This document shows positions 25,671 through 33,371 of a stretch of 36,689 nucleotides of DNA, one piece after another. The notes beneath the pieces are model-generated. The model worked only from the letters and a program-made list of their open reading frames with translations, was not told where the DNA came from and did not search any database. Within the stretch, counting starts at the first letter, position 1, and the number at the start of each line of letters is the position of its first letter. Both the position numbers and the translations under genes were made by a program. Source of the stretch: Caecibacteroides pullorum (GTDB taxonomy: Bacteria > Bacteroidota > Bacteroidia > Bacteroidales > Bacteroidaceae); the NCBI RefSeq assembly GCF_019239235.1, contig NZ_JAAZTS010000026.1, positions 1-36,689 of the forward strand. Direction: 5' to 3'.

Positions 25671-25921
25671 AAATAAATACATATCATATATAGTACAATA
25701 TATAAAAAGCTTCTTATCATATGAAATACAATATGTATAGAAATGGGAAAGGATAATTGTAAGCCGCAATACCTACGGCAGGGCGCAACATATCTATTAT
25801 CAAGACTTTCGGCGAGAAGAAAGGGGTAGCCAGAGAGAGCATCTTAGTGTATTCCAAAGAAGAAAACACACCCGATTGCACAAAAAGACTGAATTTGTGT
25901 GGTGGTTAACAGAAAAAGACC
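25671..25921. other. Rest of the xylR-fabD intergenic region
   Basis: 25671-25750 is very AT-rich with no clear motif. 25763-25906 is richer in GC and stays open on the plus strand for 48 codons (GRNISIIKTFGEKKGVARES, then ILVYSKEENTPDC) without an ATG or GTG near its beginning. It may be the remnant of an old gene, or chance. It ends inside the fabD promoter region. Confidence 0.3.
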
Positions 25922-25929
25922 TACCTTTG
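25922..25929 (+). promoter_or_regulatory. -7 box for fabD
   Basis: TACCTTTG matches TAnnTTTG exactly, with a leader of about 50 nt. A TTTG at 25894-25897 is 24 bp upstream, slightly farther than usual. Confidence 0.5.
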
Positions 25930-25983
25930 CAGCGCTTTTCAGAAACAAAAGCTTATTTTTTACAAAACCAAATAATTAAAAAG

Positions 25984-26871
25984 ATGAAAGCATTTGTATT
26001 TCCGGGCCAAGGCGCCCAATTCGTAGGAATGGGCAAAGACCTGTACGAAAACTCGGCTCTGGCCAAAGAATTGTTTGAAAAAGCCAATGATATCCTCGGA
26101 TATCGCATTACTGATATCATGTTCAACGGTACGGACGAAGACCTCCGTCAGACCAAGGTGACACAGCCTGCCGTATTCCTCCACTCCGTTATTTCCGCCC
26201 TCTGCATGGGCGACGATTTCAAGCCCGAAATGACTGCCGGTCACTCGCTCGGCGAATTCTCAGCCCTGGTTGCTGCCGGTGCCCTGAGCTTTGAGGACGG
26301 CCTGAAGCTGGTATATGCACGTGCCATGGCCATGCAGAAGGCCTGCGAGGCTCATCCCTCTACCATGGCTGCCATCATCGCCCTGCCGGACGAGAAGGTT
26401 GAGGAAATCTGTGAACAGGTAAGCAAGGAAGGCGAAGTTTGCGTAGCTGCCAACTTCAACTGCCCGGGACAGATTGTTATCTCCGGCTCCATCGAAGGCA
26501 TCAACAAAGCTTGCGAACTGATGAAGGCAGCCGGCGCCAAGCGTGCCCTGCCATTGAAGGTAGGCGGTGCTTTCCACTCTCCGCTGATGGATCCTGCTAA
26601 GGTAGAACTGGAAGCTGCCATCAACGCCACCAACTTCCACACGCCGAAGTGCCCTGTTTACCAGAACGTGGATGCCCTGCCCCACACTGATCCGGCAGAA
26701 ATCAAGAAGAACCTCGTAGCACAGCTCACGGCTTCCGTACGCTGGACACAGTCTGTAAAGAACATGATTGCCGACGGTGCTACCGAATTCACTGAATGCG
26801 GACCCGGCGCCGTACTGCAGGGCTTGATCAAGAAAATTGACAGCACAGTCAATGCCCACGGTATCGCATAA
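25984..26871 (+). CDS. fabD: Malonyl-CoA:ACP transacylase FabD
   Basis: 295 aa. FabD moves malonate from CoA to acyl carrier protein to start fatty-acid elongation. It begins MKAFVFPGQGAQFVGMGKDL, the standard family start. The catalytic serine is S88 in AGHSLGEFSAL, with R113 (VYARAMAM) and His198 in GGAFHSPLM. An open frame continues 36 codons upstream, but that part covers the promoter and has no family similarity. It is alone on its transcript, closed by a strong terminator at 26896-26936. Confidence 0.96.
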   Translation: MKAFVFPGQGAQFVGMGKDLYENSALAKELFEKANDILGYRITDIMFNGTDEDLRQTKVTQPAVFLHSVISALCMGDDFKPEMTAGHSLGEFSALVAAGALSFEDGLKLVYARAMAMQKACEAHPSTMAAIIALPDEKVEEICEQVSKEGEVCVAANFNCPGQIVISGSIEGINKACELMKAAGAKRALPLKVGGAFHSPLMDPAKVELEAAINATNFHTPKCPVYQNVDALPHTDPAEIKKNLVAQLTASVRWTQSVKNMIADGATEFTECGPGAVLQGLIKKIDSTVNAHGIA

Positions 26872-26895
26872 TCCAAAATTCTATAAAAATCACAT

Positions 26896-26936
26896 AAAAG
26901 GCTGCATCATCTCCTGAACGACGCAGCCTTTTTTTA
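26896..26936 (+). terminator. Intrinsic terminator of fabD
   Basis: A 10-bp stem, AAAAGGCTGC (26896-26905) with GCAGCCTTTT (26923-26932), is followed by a run of T. It ends only 13 nt before the start of the lactonase gene. Confidence 0.85.
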
Positions 26937-26949
26937 TCCTTAATGAGCT

Positions 26950-28101
26950 ATGAACAAGAAACTAATCTTATGCTGTGCAGGCATTGCTATACTAACAGGC
27001 TGCACAGGGAAGAAGTCCCAGCAAGCAGCCACAACATCCGTTTCGGATACTCTCTATATGCTGGTGGGAAGTTACGGTCCTGCCGACCAGGAAGGTATCA
27101 AAGTCTATAAATTCAACCAAGCGATTGGTGAGGGACAATACGTGAGCGGAGTGAAAGGTATCTCCAACCCCTCCTACCAGACTGTCTCGAAGGACGGCAA
27201 ACGGGTATACAGCGTAGGCGAAGACGACGGTGGAACGGCCAGTGCCCATACCCTGACGTTCGACGCCGCCACTGGCACCTTGACCCTCATCAATTCCCAA
27301 CCCACGCAGGGTGCTGCCCCTTGTCACATTGCACTGAGCCCTGAAGAGGACTACGTCGTAACGGCCAACTACAACGGCAGCAACATTTCCCTCTTTCCGC
27401 TCGATGGAAAAGGCCGCCTGAAGCCAGGACAGACCATCGGCTTCGAAGGCAGCGGTCCCGACAAGGAACGCCAGGCCATTCCCCACCTGCACTTCGTCTA
27501 CTTCACGCCGGACAACCATTACCTGCTGGCCAACGACCTCGGTACCGACCGCATCCACCGCTTCCCGCTGAACACCCGACAGAAGGGCAGCAACACGCCG
27601 TTGGTGGACAGACAGCGTGCTTCAGACATCCGGTTGACTCCCGGCTCCGGCCCACGCCACGCCGTATTCTCCGCCGACGGCCGCTTTGCCTACCTCATCA
27701 CGGAACTTTCCGGCGAAGTAATGGCCTTCACTTATGACGGCGATAGCCTGAGTCTGATGCAGACCGTCCAGGCCGATACGCTAGACGCCCGCGGCAGCGC
27801 CGACATCCACCTCTCGCCTGACGGACGCTTCCTCTACGCCTCCAACCGCCTGAAAGGCGACGGACTGGCCATTTTCCGCGTTAACCCCGAGGATGGCACG
27901 CTCAGCAAGGCGGGCTATCAGCCAACAGGCATCCATCCACGCAACTTCGTTCTGACTCCCAACGGACAGTATCTGCTTGTGGCCTGCCGCGACACCGACG
28001 AGATCCAGATCTTCGCCCGCGACGCCTCGACCGGCCTGCTGACAGACACGGGCCGACGCATCAAAACAACCAAACCTGTCTGCCTGAAATTCATTGATTG
28101 A
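26950..28101 (+). CDS. Lactonase-family beta-propeller lipoprotein (6-phosphogluconolactonase-like)
   Basis: 383 aa. The signal peptide MNKKLILCCAGIAILTGC ends in a lipobox with C18, so the mature protein is a lipoprotein. The rest is a seven-bladed propeller of the lactonase (YbhE/Pgl) family: GSYGPADQEGIKVYKF, repeated HIALSPEEDYVVTANYNGSN, HLHFVYFTPDNHYLLANDLG and HLSPDGRFLYASNR. E. coli Pgl is cytosolic, so an exported copy cannot serve the pentose phosphate pathway; another lactone or sugar acid is more likely (inference). It starts 13 nt after the fabD terminator and no promoter core is seen between, so its expression may depend on read-through. Confidence 0.88.
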   Translation: MNKKLILCCAGIAILTGCTGKKSQQAATTSVSDTLYMLVGSYGPADQEGIKVYKFNQAIGEGQYVSGVKGISNPSYQTVSKDGKRVYSVGEDDGGTASAHTLTFDAATGTLTLINSQPTQGAAPCHIALSPEEDYVVTANYNGSNISLFPLDGKGRLKPGQTIGFEGSGPDKERQAIPHLHFVYFTPDNHYLLANDLGTDRIHRFPLNTRQKGSNTPLVDRQRASDIRLTPGSGPRHAVFSADGRFAYLITELSGEVMAFTYDGDSLSLMQTVQADTLDARGSADIHLSPDGRFLYASNRLKGDGLAIFRVNPEDGTLSKAGYQPTGIHPRNFVLTPNGQYLLVACRDTDEIQIFARDASTGLLTDTGRRIKTTKPVCLKFID

Positions 28102-28127
28102 GACATCCACATCTGTACACCGATTAC

Positions 28128-28176
28128 AGCCGTCGCTACCCCGATTACGGAAAGAAAGGCGACGGCTGATTTTTTT
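28128..28176 (+). terminator. Intrinsic terminator of the lactonase gene
   Basis: AGCCGTCGC (28128-28136) pairs with GCGACGGCT (28159-28167), followed by GATTTTTTT. Perfect 9-bp stem with a T-run. Confidence 0.85.
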
Positions 28177-28211
28177 AGTTACAAATACCTATTTATATGG
28201 ATATTTTCCGT

Positions 28212-28219
28212 TAATTTTG
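28212..28219 (+). promoter_or_regulatory. -7 box for the DUF362 gene
   Basis: TAATTTTG matches TAnnTTTG exactly, giving a leader of about 25 nt. No clear -33 element is seen. Confidence 0.55.
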
Positions 28220-28251
28220 CCACAGATGTAATTACGAATAGGTAAAAAGAC

Positions 28252-29370
28252 ATGGAAAAAGCAAAAGTTTACTTCACAGACCTGCGCACTTCGCCCACCT
28301 CCAACCTGCTCGACAAGATGGAGCGCCTGGTGAAGAAGGCAGGCATCGCCCAACTGCCCTTGAAGGACAGTTTCGTGGCCATCAAGATACATTTCGGCGA
28401 GCCGGGTAACCTGGCCTACATCCGCCCCAACTACGCCGCACGCATGGCGAACCTGCTGCGCAGCTACGGCGCCAAACCATTCCTGACCGACTGCAACACG
28501 CTCTACTCCGGCCGCCGCGCCAACGCCGTGGACCATCTGGAAAGTGCGATGGAAAACGGCTTCAACCCCATCTCCGCCCAGTGTCAGGTCATCATCGCCG
28601 ACGGCCTGAAGGGCACGGACTACCGCGAAATACCCATTGACGGCAAATACTGCAAGGCACCCAAAATCGGTACCGCCATCGCTGACGCAGACATCATCAT
28701 CAGCATGACCCACTTCAAAGGACACGAACAGGCTGGCTTCGGCGGCGCGCTGAAGAACCTGGGCATGGGAGCCGCCGCTGTTCCCGGCAAACTGGAACTA
28801 CACGCCTCCGCCCAACCGAAGATTGACACGGCGAACTGCATCGGCTGCAACATTTGCGTGAAGCACTGTGCCCACGACGCCGTCCATCTGAACGCCGACC
28901 GCAAAGCCGAGATTGACTACTCGAAGTGCGTGGGCTGCGGACAGTGCGTCGCCCTGTGCCAGCACGACGGTGCCGTTGTTGGTAGCTGGGACACGTCGGA
29001 GAACATGAACTACAAGATAGCCGAATATACCAAGGCCGTGCTCAAGGACAAGCCCCACTTCCACGTCAGCTTCGTGATGAACGTATCGCCCGAGTGCGAC
29101 TGCTGGAACCACAACGACGCCGCCATCATCCCCGACCTGGGCATCCTGGCTTCGACCGATCCCGTGGCTCTCGACCAGGCCTGCGCGGATCTGGTGAACC
29201 AGACGCCCGTGCTCCACGGTAACAATGTGCTGGGCAACAAGCACGAGCACGACGACCTTTGCGGCTGCGACAAGTTCCACCTCATCCACCCCAACACCAA
29301 CTGGCAGGCCGGACTGGAACACGCCGAAGCCATCGGTATCGGCACCCGCAACTACGAACTGATTGTGTAA
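28252..29370 (+). CDS. DUF362 protein with two [4Fe-4S] clusters
   Basis: 372 aa. Residues 1-185 form the DUF362 region (FVAIKIHFGEPGN, MTHFKGHEQAGFGGALKNLG). A ferredoxin-like insert carries two clusters: C196, C199, C202, C206 (CIGCNICVKHC) and C226, C229, C232, C236 (CVGCGQCVALC). A His/Cys-rich stretch (SPECDCWNHNDAA, KHEHDDLCGCDKFH) near the C-terminus could bind another metal. No signal peptide is seen, so it is cytosolic. Electron transfer is clear, the partner is not. The gene is 21 bp before the ECF-like membrane protein, so a shared task is plausible. Confidence 0.92.
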   Translation: MEKAKVYFTDLRTSPTSNLLDKMERLVKKAGIAQLPLKDSFVAIKIHFGEPGNLAYIRPNYAARMANLLRSYGAKPFLTDCNTLYSGRRANAVDHLESAMENGFNPISAQCQVIIADGLKGTDYREIPIDGKYCKAPKIGTAIADADIIISMTHFKGHEQAGFGGALKNLGMGAAAVPGKLELHASAQPKIDTANCIGCNICVKHCAHDAVHLNADRKAEIDYSKCVGCGQCVALCQHDGAVVGSWDTSENMNYKIAEYTKAVLKDKPHFHVSFVMNVSPECDCWNHNDAAIIPDLGILASTDPVALDQACADLVNQTPVLHGNNVLGNKHEHDDLCGCDKFHLIHPNTNWQAGLEHAEAIGIGTRNYELIV

Positions 29371-29391
29371 CCCATAAAGAACATAAAAACC

Positions 29392-29910
29392 ATGATGATG
29401 AATACATCTGCAAAACTCTATTCCCTCCCGTTCGGGAACGTAAAAACCTATCTATTTGCCCTGCTGTTCGTAGCAGGCAACATCCTTTTGCCGCAGCTCT
29501 GCCACCTTCTGCCGCTGGGAGGCCCCACTCTGCTGCCCATCTACTTCTTTACACTCGTGGCCGCCTATAAATTCGGGCTGCGCGTGGGTCTGCTGACAGC
29601 CGTTCTGTCGCCCGTAGTCAACCACCTGCTTTTCGCCATGCCTGCTGCCGCCGTATTACCCGCCATCCTCATCAAGTCCACTTTGCTGGCCGTGGCCGCC
29701 TCGATCGTAGCCCGTCGGGCCAAGGACAAGGTGCTGTTCGGAGGCCTGCTCGCCGCCGTACTGGCCTATCAGGTTGTTGGCACAGGCTTCGAGTGGCTGC
29801 TCTGCGGCGACTTCCACCTGGCTGCACAAGATTTCCGAATCGGCGTACCGGGCATGCTGCTCCAGTGGCTGGGCGGTTACTGGGTGCTCCGTGCTCTGGC
29901 CCGCAAATAA
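29392..29910 (+). CDS. ECF transporter S component-like membrane protein
   Basis: 172 aa with about five or six hydrophobic segments and small-residue-rich helices: FALLFVAGNILLPQLCHLLP, IYFFTLVAAYKFGLRVGLLT, VLPAILIKSTLLAVAASIVA, and GVPGMLLQWLGGYWVL. Size and pattern resemble substrate-binding S components of ECF vitamin or metal importers. The energising EcfA/EcfT genes are not adjacent. It lies 21 bp after the DUF362 iron-sulfur gene, most likely in one operon. Substrate unknown. Confidence 0.75.
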   Translation: MMMNTSAKLYSLPFGNVKTYLFALLFVAGNILLPQLCHLLPLGGPTLLPIYFFTLVAAYKFGLRVGLLTAVLSPVVNHLLFAMPAAAVLPAILIKSTLLAVAASIVARRAKDKVLFGGLLAAVLAYQVVGTGFEWLLCGDFHLAAQDFRIGVPGMLLQWLGGYWVLRALARK

Positions 29911-29937
29911 GGGGTCCCGAAAGGTCCCGCTTCTGAA

Positions 29938-30002
29938 ACGCTCCCCCTTCCGCACCGCAGGCGGCCTCCGAAGGCCCTGCCTCGCACCGGAAGGGGGAGC
30001 GT
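29938..30002. repeat. 65-nt inverted repeat with perfect 15-bp arms
   Basis: ACGCTCCCCCTTCCG (29938-29952) pairs with CGGAAGGGGGAGCGT (29988-30002). The loop holds a second stem, GCAGG...CCTGC with GGCC/GGCC inside. It follows the ECF-like gene by 27 bp. There is no T-run after it, so it is not a classical terminator; it may be a copy of a dispersed element or an mRNA-stabilising structure. Confidence 0.8.
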
Positions 30003-30166
30003 CTCGTTTGCCAAAAGATTTTAGCTACCTGTCCGACCCCTCGGAAGAGCAGAAAAAAATATTTTTCTACACAAACAAGGCCTCGGGAATCCTGCCGAAT
30101 GCGTTTTTCTGCCCGACTTTCTTTCTTCTTTTGAGAAAATCACTAACTTCGTGCCCGATAAAAAAC
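30003..30166 (+). promoter_or_regulatory. Leader region of the patatin gene
   Basis: A -7-like TAACTTCG (30144-30151) lies about 16 bp before the ATG. It deviates from TAnnTTTG at one position and lacks a clear -33. Nothing else was recognised in this stretch. Confidence 0.3.
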
Positions 30167-30991
30167 ATGTTTATGGAAGCGACTGCCAACAACTATTTCA
30201 CCTATAAATACCCGACAGGCTTCGCCCTGAGCGGGGGCTTCATCAAGGGTTTTGCCCACCTGGGCGTCATGCAGGCCCTGCTGGAGCACGGCATCCGCCC
30301 CGACGTCCTCTCCGGCGTCAGTGCCGGAGCCTTGGCGGGCGTCTTTTATGCCGACGGCAACGAGCCGCACGACGTGCTTCGCTTCTTCGCCGGCCACACG
30401 TTCCAGGATCTGACGAAGCTGGTCATCCCCAAAGTGGGGCTGTTCGAACTGGACGAATTCATCGACTTCCTGCGCACCAACCTCAAGGCCAAGCGCCTGG
30501 AGCAACTGAAGACGCCGCTCATCGTGACGGCTACCGACCTGGACCATGGACGGCTAGTCCACTTCCACAAGGGTGACATTGCCGAGCGCGTGGCCGCCTC
30601 GTGCTGCATGCCGGTGCTCTTTGCACCTGTCTGCATCGACGGCACCAACTACGTGGACGGTGGCGTGCTGATGAACCTGCCCGTGAGCATCATCCGGCGT
30701 ATCTGCGAGAAGGTAGTGGCCATCAACGTCAGCCCCCTGCTGGCGCCCAAGTACAAAATGAACATTGTCAGCATCGCCCTGCGCTCGTACAACTTCATGT
30801 TCCGCTCCAACACCTTCCCCGAACGCGAGAAGGCCGATCTGCTCATCGAGCCCACCAATCTGGCCGATTACAGCAACCGCGAACTGGAAAAAGCGGAGGA
30901 AATCTTCATGCACGGCTACGAAACGACACAGGAGACCATTGCCCGCCTGCTGGAGGAAAACGGGAGCCTCTGGAAGACGGAAGAAAAATGA
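30167..30991 (+). CDS. Patatin-like phospholipase
   Basis: 274 aa, cytosolic (no signal peptide). The oxyanion-hole glycines SGGFIKG are at 22-28, the nucleophile S52 is in GVSAG (50-54), and the dyad aspartate is D165 in YVDGGVLMNLP. These are all the elements of a serine-aspartate patatin hydrolase acting on acyl esters of lipids. I start at MFMEATANN (30167); the open frame runs farther upstream, but that part crosses the hairpin at 29938-30002. It precedes the GH13 amylase by 40 bp, so they may be co-transcribed. Confidence 0.9.
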   Translation: MFMEATANNYFTYKYPTGFALSGGFIKGFAHLGVMQALLEHGIRPDVLSGVSAGALAGVFYADGNEPHDVLRFFAGHTFQDLTKLVIPKVGLFELDEFIDFLRTNLKAKRLEQLKTPLIVTATDLDHGRLVHFHKGDIAERVAASCCMPVLFAPVCIDGTNYVDGGVLMNLPVSIIRRICEKVVAINVSPLLAPKYKMNIVSIALRSYNFMFRSNTFPEREKADLLIEPTNLADYSNRELEKAEEIFMHGYETTQETIARLLEENGSLWKTEEK

Positions 30992-31031
30992 AAACCCGAT
31001 CAACAACCCAACAGTAATAACATAAAAAACC

Positions 31032-32732
31032 ATGAACGACATCGACAACAAACTCATCATCTACCAAGTGTTCACCCGACTCTTCGGAAACAACAATAAC
31101 CACTGCATCCACGGCGGCAGCCTGGCCGAAAACGGCTGCGGTAAAATGGCCGACTTCACGGGTAAGGCCCTGGGCGAAATCAAGCGGCTGGGTGCCACGC
31201 ACGTCTGGTACACGGGCATCATCGAGCACGCCACACAAACTGACTACCGACGCTACAACATCCGCCCCGACCATCCTGCCGTAGTCAAGGGTAAGGCCGG
31301 TTCGCCCTATGCCATCAAGGATTACTACGACGTAGACCCCGACTTGGCCAAGGACGTTCCCGGACGTATGAAGGAATTCGAAAATCTGGTACAGCGTACC
31401 CACCGCACCGGCCTGAAAGTCATCATAGACTTTGTGCCCAACCACGTGGCACGCCAATACCACTCCGACGCCCAGCCCGACGGCACTTCACAGCTTGGTG
31501 CCAACGACGATCCACATTATGCCTTTAGCCCCTACAACAACTTCTACTACATCCCGCAAAGCGAGCTCCACGGGCAGTTCGACATGCAAGGCAGTGCTGC
31601 TGAACCCTATCATGAATATCCCGCCAAAGCTACGGGCAACAACTGCTTCGATGCTTGCCCTACGATTGACGATTGGTACGAGACAGTGAAACTGAACTAC
31701 GGCGTAGACTACCAGAACGGTGGCACCCGCCACTTCGACCCTATCCCCGACACGTGGGAAAAGATGCGGGACATCCTCCTCTTTTGGGCCGCGAAAGACA
31801 TAGACGGCTTCCGCTGCGACATGGCGGAGATGGTGCCCGTCGAATTCTGGGGATGGGCCATCCCACAAGTAAAAGAAAAGTATCCCCATCTGCTCTTCAT
31901 CGCCGAAGTCTATAACCCCTACGAATATCGCAACTACCTGGACCGCGGCCACTTCGACTACCTGTATGACAAGGTAGGACTCTACGATACACTCCGCGCC
32001 ATCGTCTGCAGTAACGAATCGGCTACCGCCATCACCCGTTGCTGGCAAAGTTTGGGTGGCATCGAGCAACGCATGCTCAATTTCCTGGAAAACCACGACG
32101 AACAGCGCATCGCCTCCGACTTTTTTGCCGGAAATCCTTGGAAAGCCATCCCTGCCTTGGTCGTATCGGCCTGCATGAATACCAACCCCATGATGATCTA
32201 CTTCGGACAGGAGTTTGGCGAACCCGGCATGGATCACGAAGGCTTCAGCGGACGCGACGGACGTACCACTATCTTCGACTACTGGAGTGTGGGGACCATC
32301 CGCCGTTGGCGCGACGGCGGCAAGTTCGACGGGCGCATGCTGACCGACGACGAACAACGTCTGCATGACGTTTACCAGCGCGTCCTCACCCTCTGCCGTC
32401 AAGAGGAAGCCATTGCCCACGGCCTGTTCTTCGACCTGATGTATGCCAACATTGGCGGCTGGCGCTTCAACGAACACCGCCAGTATGCCTTCCTCCGCAA
32501 ACACGGCAACGAAGTGCTGCTCATCGTCGCCAACTTCGACTCCGCCACTGCCGACGTGGCAGTCAACATCCCTTCCCACGCCTTCAGCTACCTGCAAATG
32601 CCGCAAGTAGAACACTACCAGGCCGTCGATCTGCTCACTGGCGTCGAAGAAACCGTCTGCCTGCTGCCCTACAAGGCCACAGACATAACCGTTAAAGGAT
32701 ACAGCGCAAAGATACTGAAGTTCACGCTGTAA
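31032..32732 (+). CDS. GH13 alpha-amylase family glycosidase, cytosolic
   Basis: 566 aa GH13 enzyme without signal peptide. Conserved regions are VIIDFVPNHVA (130-140), nucleophile D263 in GFRCDMAEM, acid/base E292 in FIAEVYN, and H355/D356 in FLENHDEQR. Insertions after region I (YIPQSELHGQF, CFDACPTIDDWYETVKLNYG) resemble maltodextrin-degrading relatives. A C-terminal beta-domain follows from about 490. With a branching enzyme 2 kb away it could serve glycogen or maltodextrin turnover inside the cell. It sits 40 bp after the patatin gene. Confidence 0.92.
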   Translation: MNDIDNKLIIYQVFTRLFGNNNNHCIHGGSLAENGCGKMADFTGKALGEIKRLGATHVWYTGIIEHATQTDYRRYNIRPDHPAVVKGKAGSPYAIKDYYDVDPDLAKDVPGRMKEFENLVQRTHRTGLKVIIDFVPNHVARQYHSDAQPDGTSQLGANDDPHYAFSPYNNFYYIPQSELHGQFDMQGSAAEPYHEYPAKATGNNCFDACPTIDDWYETVKLNYGVDYQNGGTRHFDPIPDTWEKMRDILLFWAAKDIDGFRCDMAEMVPVEFWGWAIPQVKEKYPHLLFIAEVYNPYEYRNYLDRGHFDYLYDKVGLYDTLRAIVCSNESATAITRCWQSLGGIEQRMLNFLENHDEQRIASDFFAGNPWKAIPALVVSACMNTNPMMIYFGQEFGEPGMDHEGFSGRDGRTTIFDYWSVGTIRRWRDGGKFDGRMLTDDEQRLHDVYQRVLTLCRQEEAIAHGLFFDLMYANIGGWRFNEHRQYAFLRKHGNEVLLIVANFDSATADVAVNIPSHAFSYLQMPQVEHYQAVDLLTGVEETVCLLPYKATDITVKGYSAKILKFTL

Positions 32733-32745
32733 ACAGACAAAAGAA

Positions 32746-32806
32746 ATGCCCGGCACACCGTCCCTGATGCAGAATTTTGCATCAAGGACGAAATATGTCG
32801 GGCATT
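32746..32806. terminator. Bidirectional terminator-like nested hairpin
   Basis: AATGCCCG (32746-32753) pairs with CGGGCATT (32799-32806). Inside, GTCC...GGAC and TGATGCA...TGCATCA continue the stem. It lies between the convergent GH13 and small hypothetical genes. Confidence 0.65.
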
Positions 32807-32840
32807 ACCTATCAGAATCATTATCCGTTTTCTTGCAGCG

Positions 32841-33077
32841 TTACTCCGTATCCTTTCCTTCCATAATATCTTTCAACAGATACAATCGCGTAATAGCCGG
32901 ATGATAAAACGGATCAGGGTAATGCGCTTTGATATCGTTCAAATTGGCCTGAACATAACGGTCTACATCGAAAATATGCTCTGCCTCGTTCAAATCCGCC
33001 TCTTTCGGGAAAGTGGCGTGAACCGCCCAATCACACAAGGCCTTGACGCTTTCTTCATCGTATGAATACTCTTTCAT
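32841..33077 (-). CDS. Small uncharacterised protein (possibly DUF6965-like)
   Basis: 78 aa, acidic, no membrane segment. It begins MKEYSYDEESVKALCDWAVH and ends KDIMEGKDTE. From memory the layout (a leading W, then VDRYVQANLNDIKAH, then a Tyr/Leu-rich end) resembles the small Bacteroides proteins of DUF6965, whose function is unknown. A consensus -7 box, TATCTTTG on the minus strand, lies at 33101-33108, about 24 bp upstream, so it is likely expressed alone. Confidence 0.75.
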   Translation of the reverse strand: MKEYSYDEESVKALCDWAVHATFPKEADLNEAEHIFDVDRYVQANLNDIKAHYPDPFYHPAITRLYLLKDIMEGKDTE

Positions 33078-33100
33078 GATGTTTCTTCTTATTTTTTATG

Positions 33101-33108
33101 CAAAGATA
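33101..33108 (-). promoter_or_regulatory. -7 box for the small hypothetical gene
   Basis: Minus-strand TATCTTTG matches TAnnTTTG exactly. A TTTG occurs 26 bp further upstream, farther than usual. Confidence 0.55.
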
Positions 33109-33189
33109 AGAGAAAAAATCATTTTCCTGCTGAACAAAACAGATACTTCGTCTGTTATATAAATGTGTTTTTCATAGTATTAGATATAA

Positions 33190-33306
33190 GATTAATTGAG
33201 ACCAGAAGCCGGCTTGTGAAAGTAGGTGGAGGCACAACAGAGGCGTCTGTTGATTTAATGAATGCTTTAAGAGCATCGGTTTACCCCAAAACCGATGCTT
33301 TTTTTT
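33190..33306 (+). ncRNA. Candidate small RNA with terminator
   Basis: No protein gene is assigned to this plus-strand stretch, yet it ends in a perfect intrinsic terminator (33272-33306). No plus-strand gene precedes it after the GH13 terminator. It contains the palindrome AAGCCGGCTT (about 33206-33215) and a perfect hairpin, CAACAGA (33235-33241) / TCTGTTG (33246-33252), giving three consecutive structures. The 5' end is a guess: no consensus promoter was found upstream. A short open frame from GTG 33216 also exists. Confidence 0.45.
33272..33306 (+). terminator. Strong intrinsic terminator with no annotated gene in front
   Basis: AGCATCGGTT (33272-33281) and AACCGATGCT (33290-33299) form a perfect 10-bp stem with an 8-nt loop, followed by eight T. 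It points along the plus strand and ends just before the DUF2461 promoter. Confidence 0.85.
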
Positions 33307-33313
33307 ACCATTA

Positions 33314-33346
33314 TTTGGCATTTTAGAAATATTATTCGTAAGTTTG
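33314..33346 (+). promoter_or_regulatory. Promoter of the DUF2461-yhcH-glgB operon
   Basis: TTTG (33314-33317), a 21-bp spacer and TAAGTTTG (33339-33346) match the Bacteroides promoter consensus fully. The leader to ATG 33372 is about 20 nt. This is the best promoter in the window. Confidence 0.8.
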
Positions 33347-33371
33347 TCACATTGATAAAAAGAGACAGAAT

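Noticed and set aside
25876..25983. 36-residue N-terminal extension of FabD
   Set aside because: It covers the promoter and leader; FabD proteins normally begin at MKAFVFPGQG.
29774..30166. N-terminal extension of the patatin protein from an upstream start
   Set aside because: The extension overlaps the end of the ECF-like gene, runs through the 65-nt hairpin and has no family similarity.
31488..32756. Minus-strand open frame opposite the GH13 gene
   Set aside because: It also crosses the intergenic hairpin and carries no domain; the GH13 motifs on the plus strand settle the coding strand.
33216..33332. Small protein from GTG in the candidate small-RNA region
   Set aside because: It would run through the terminator stem and T-run, and no family was recognised; kept only as an alternative.
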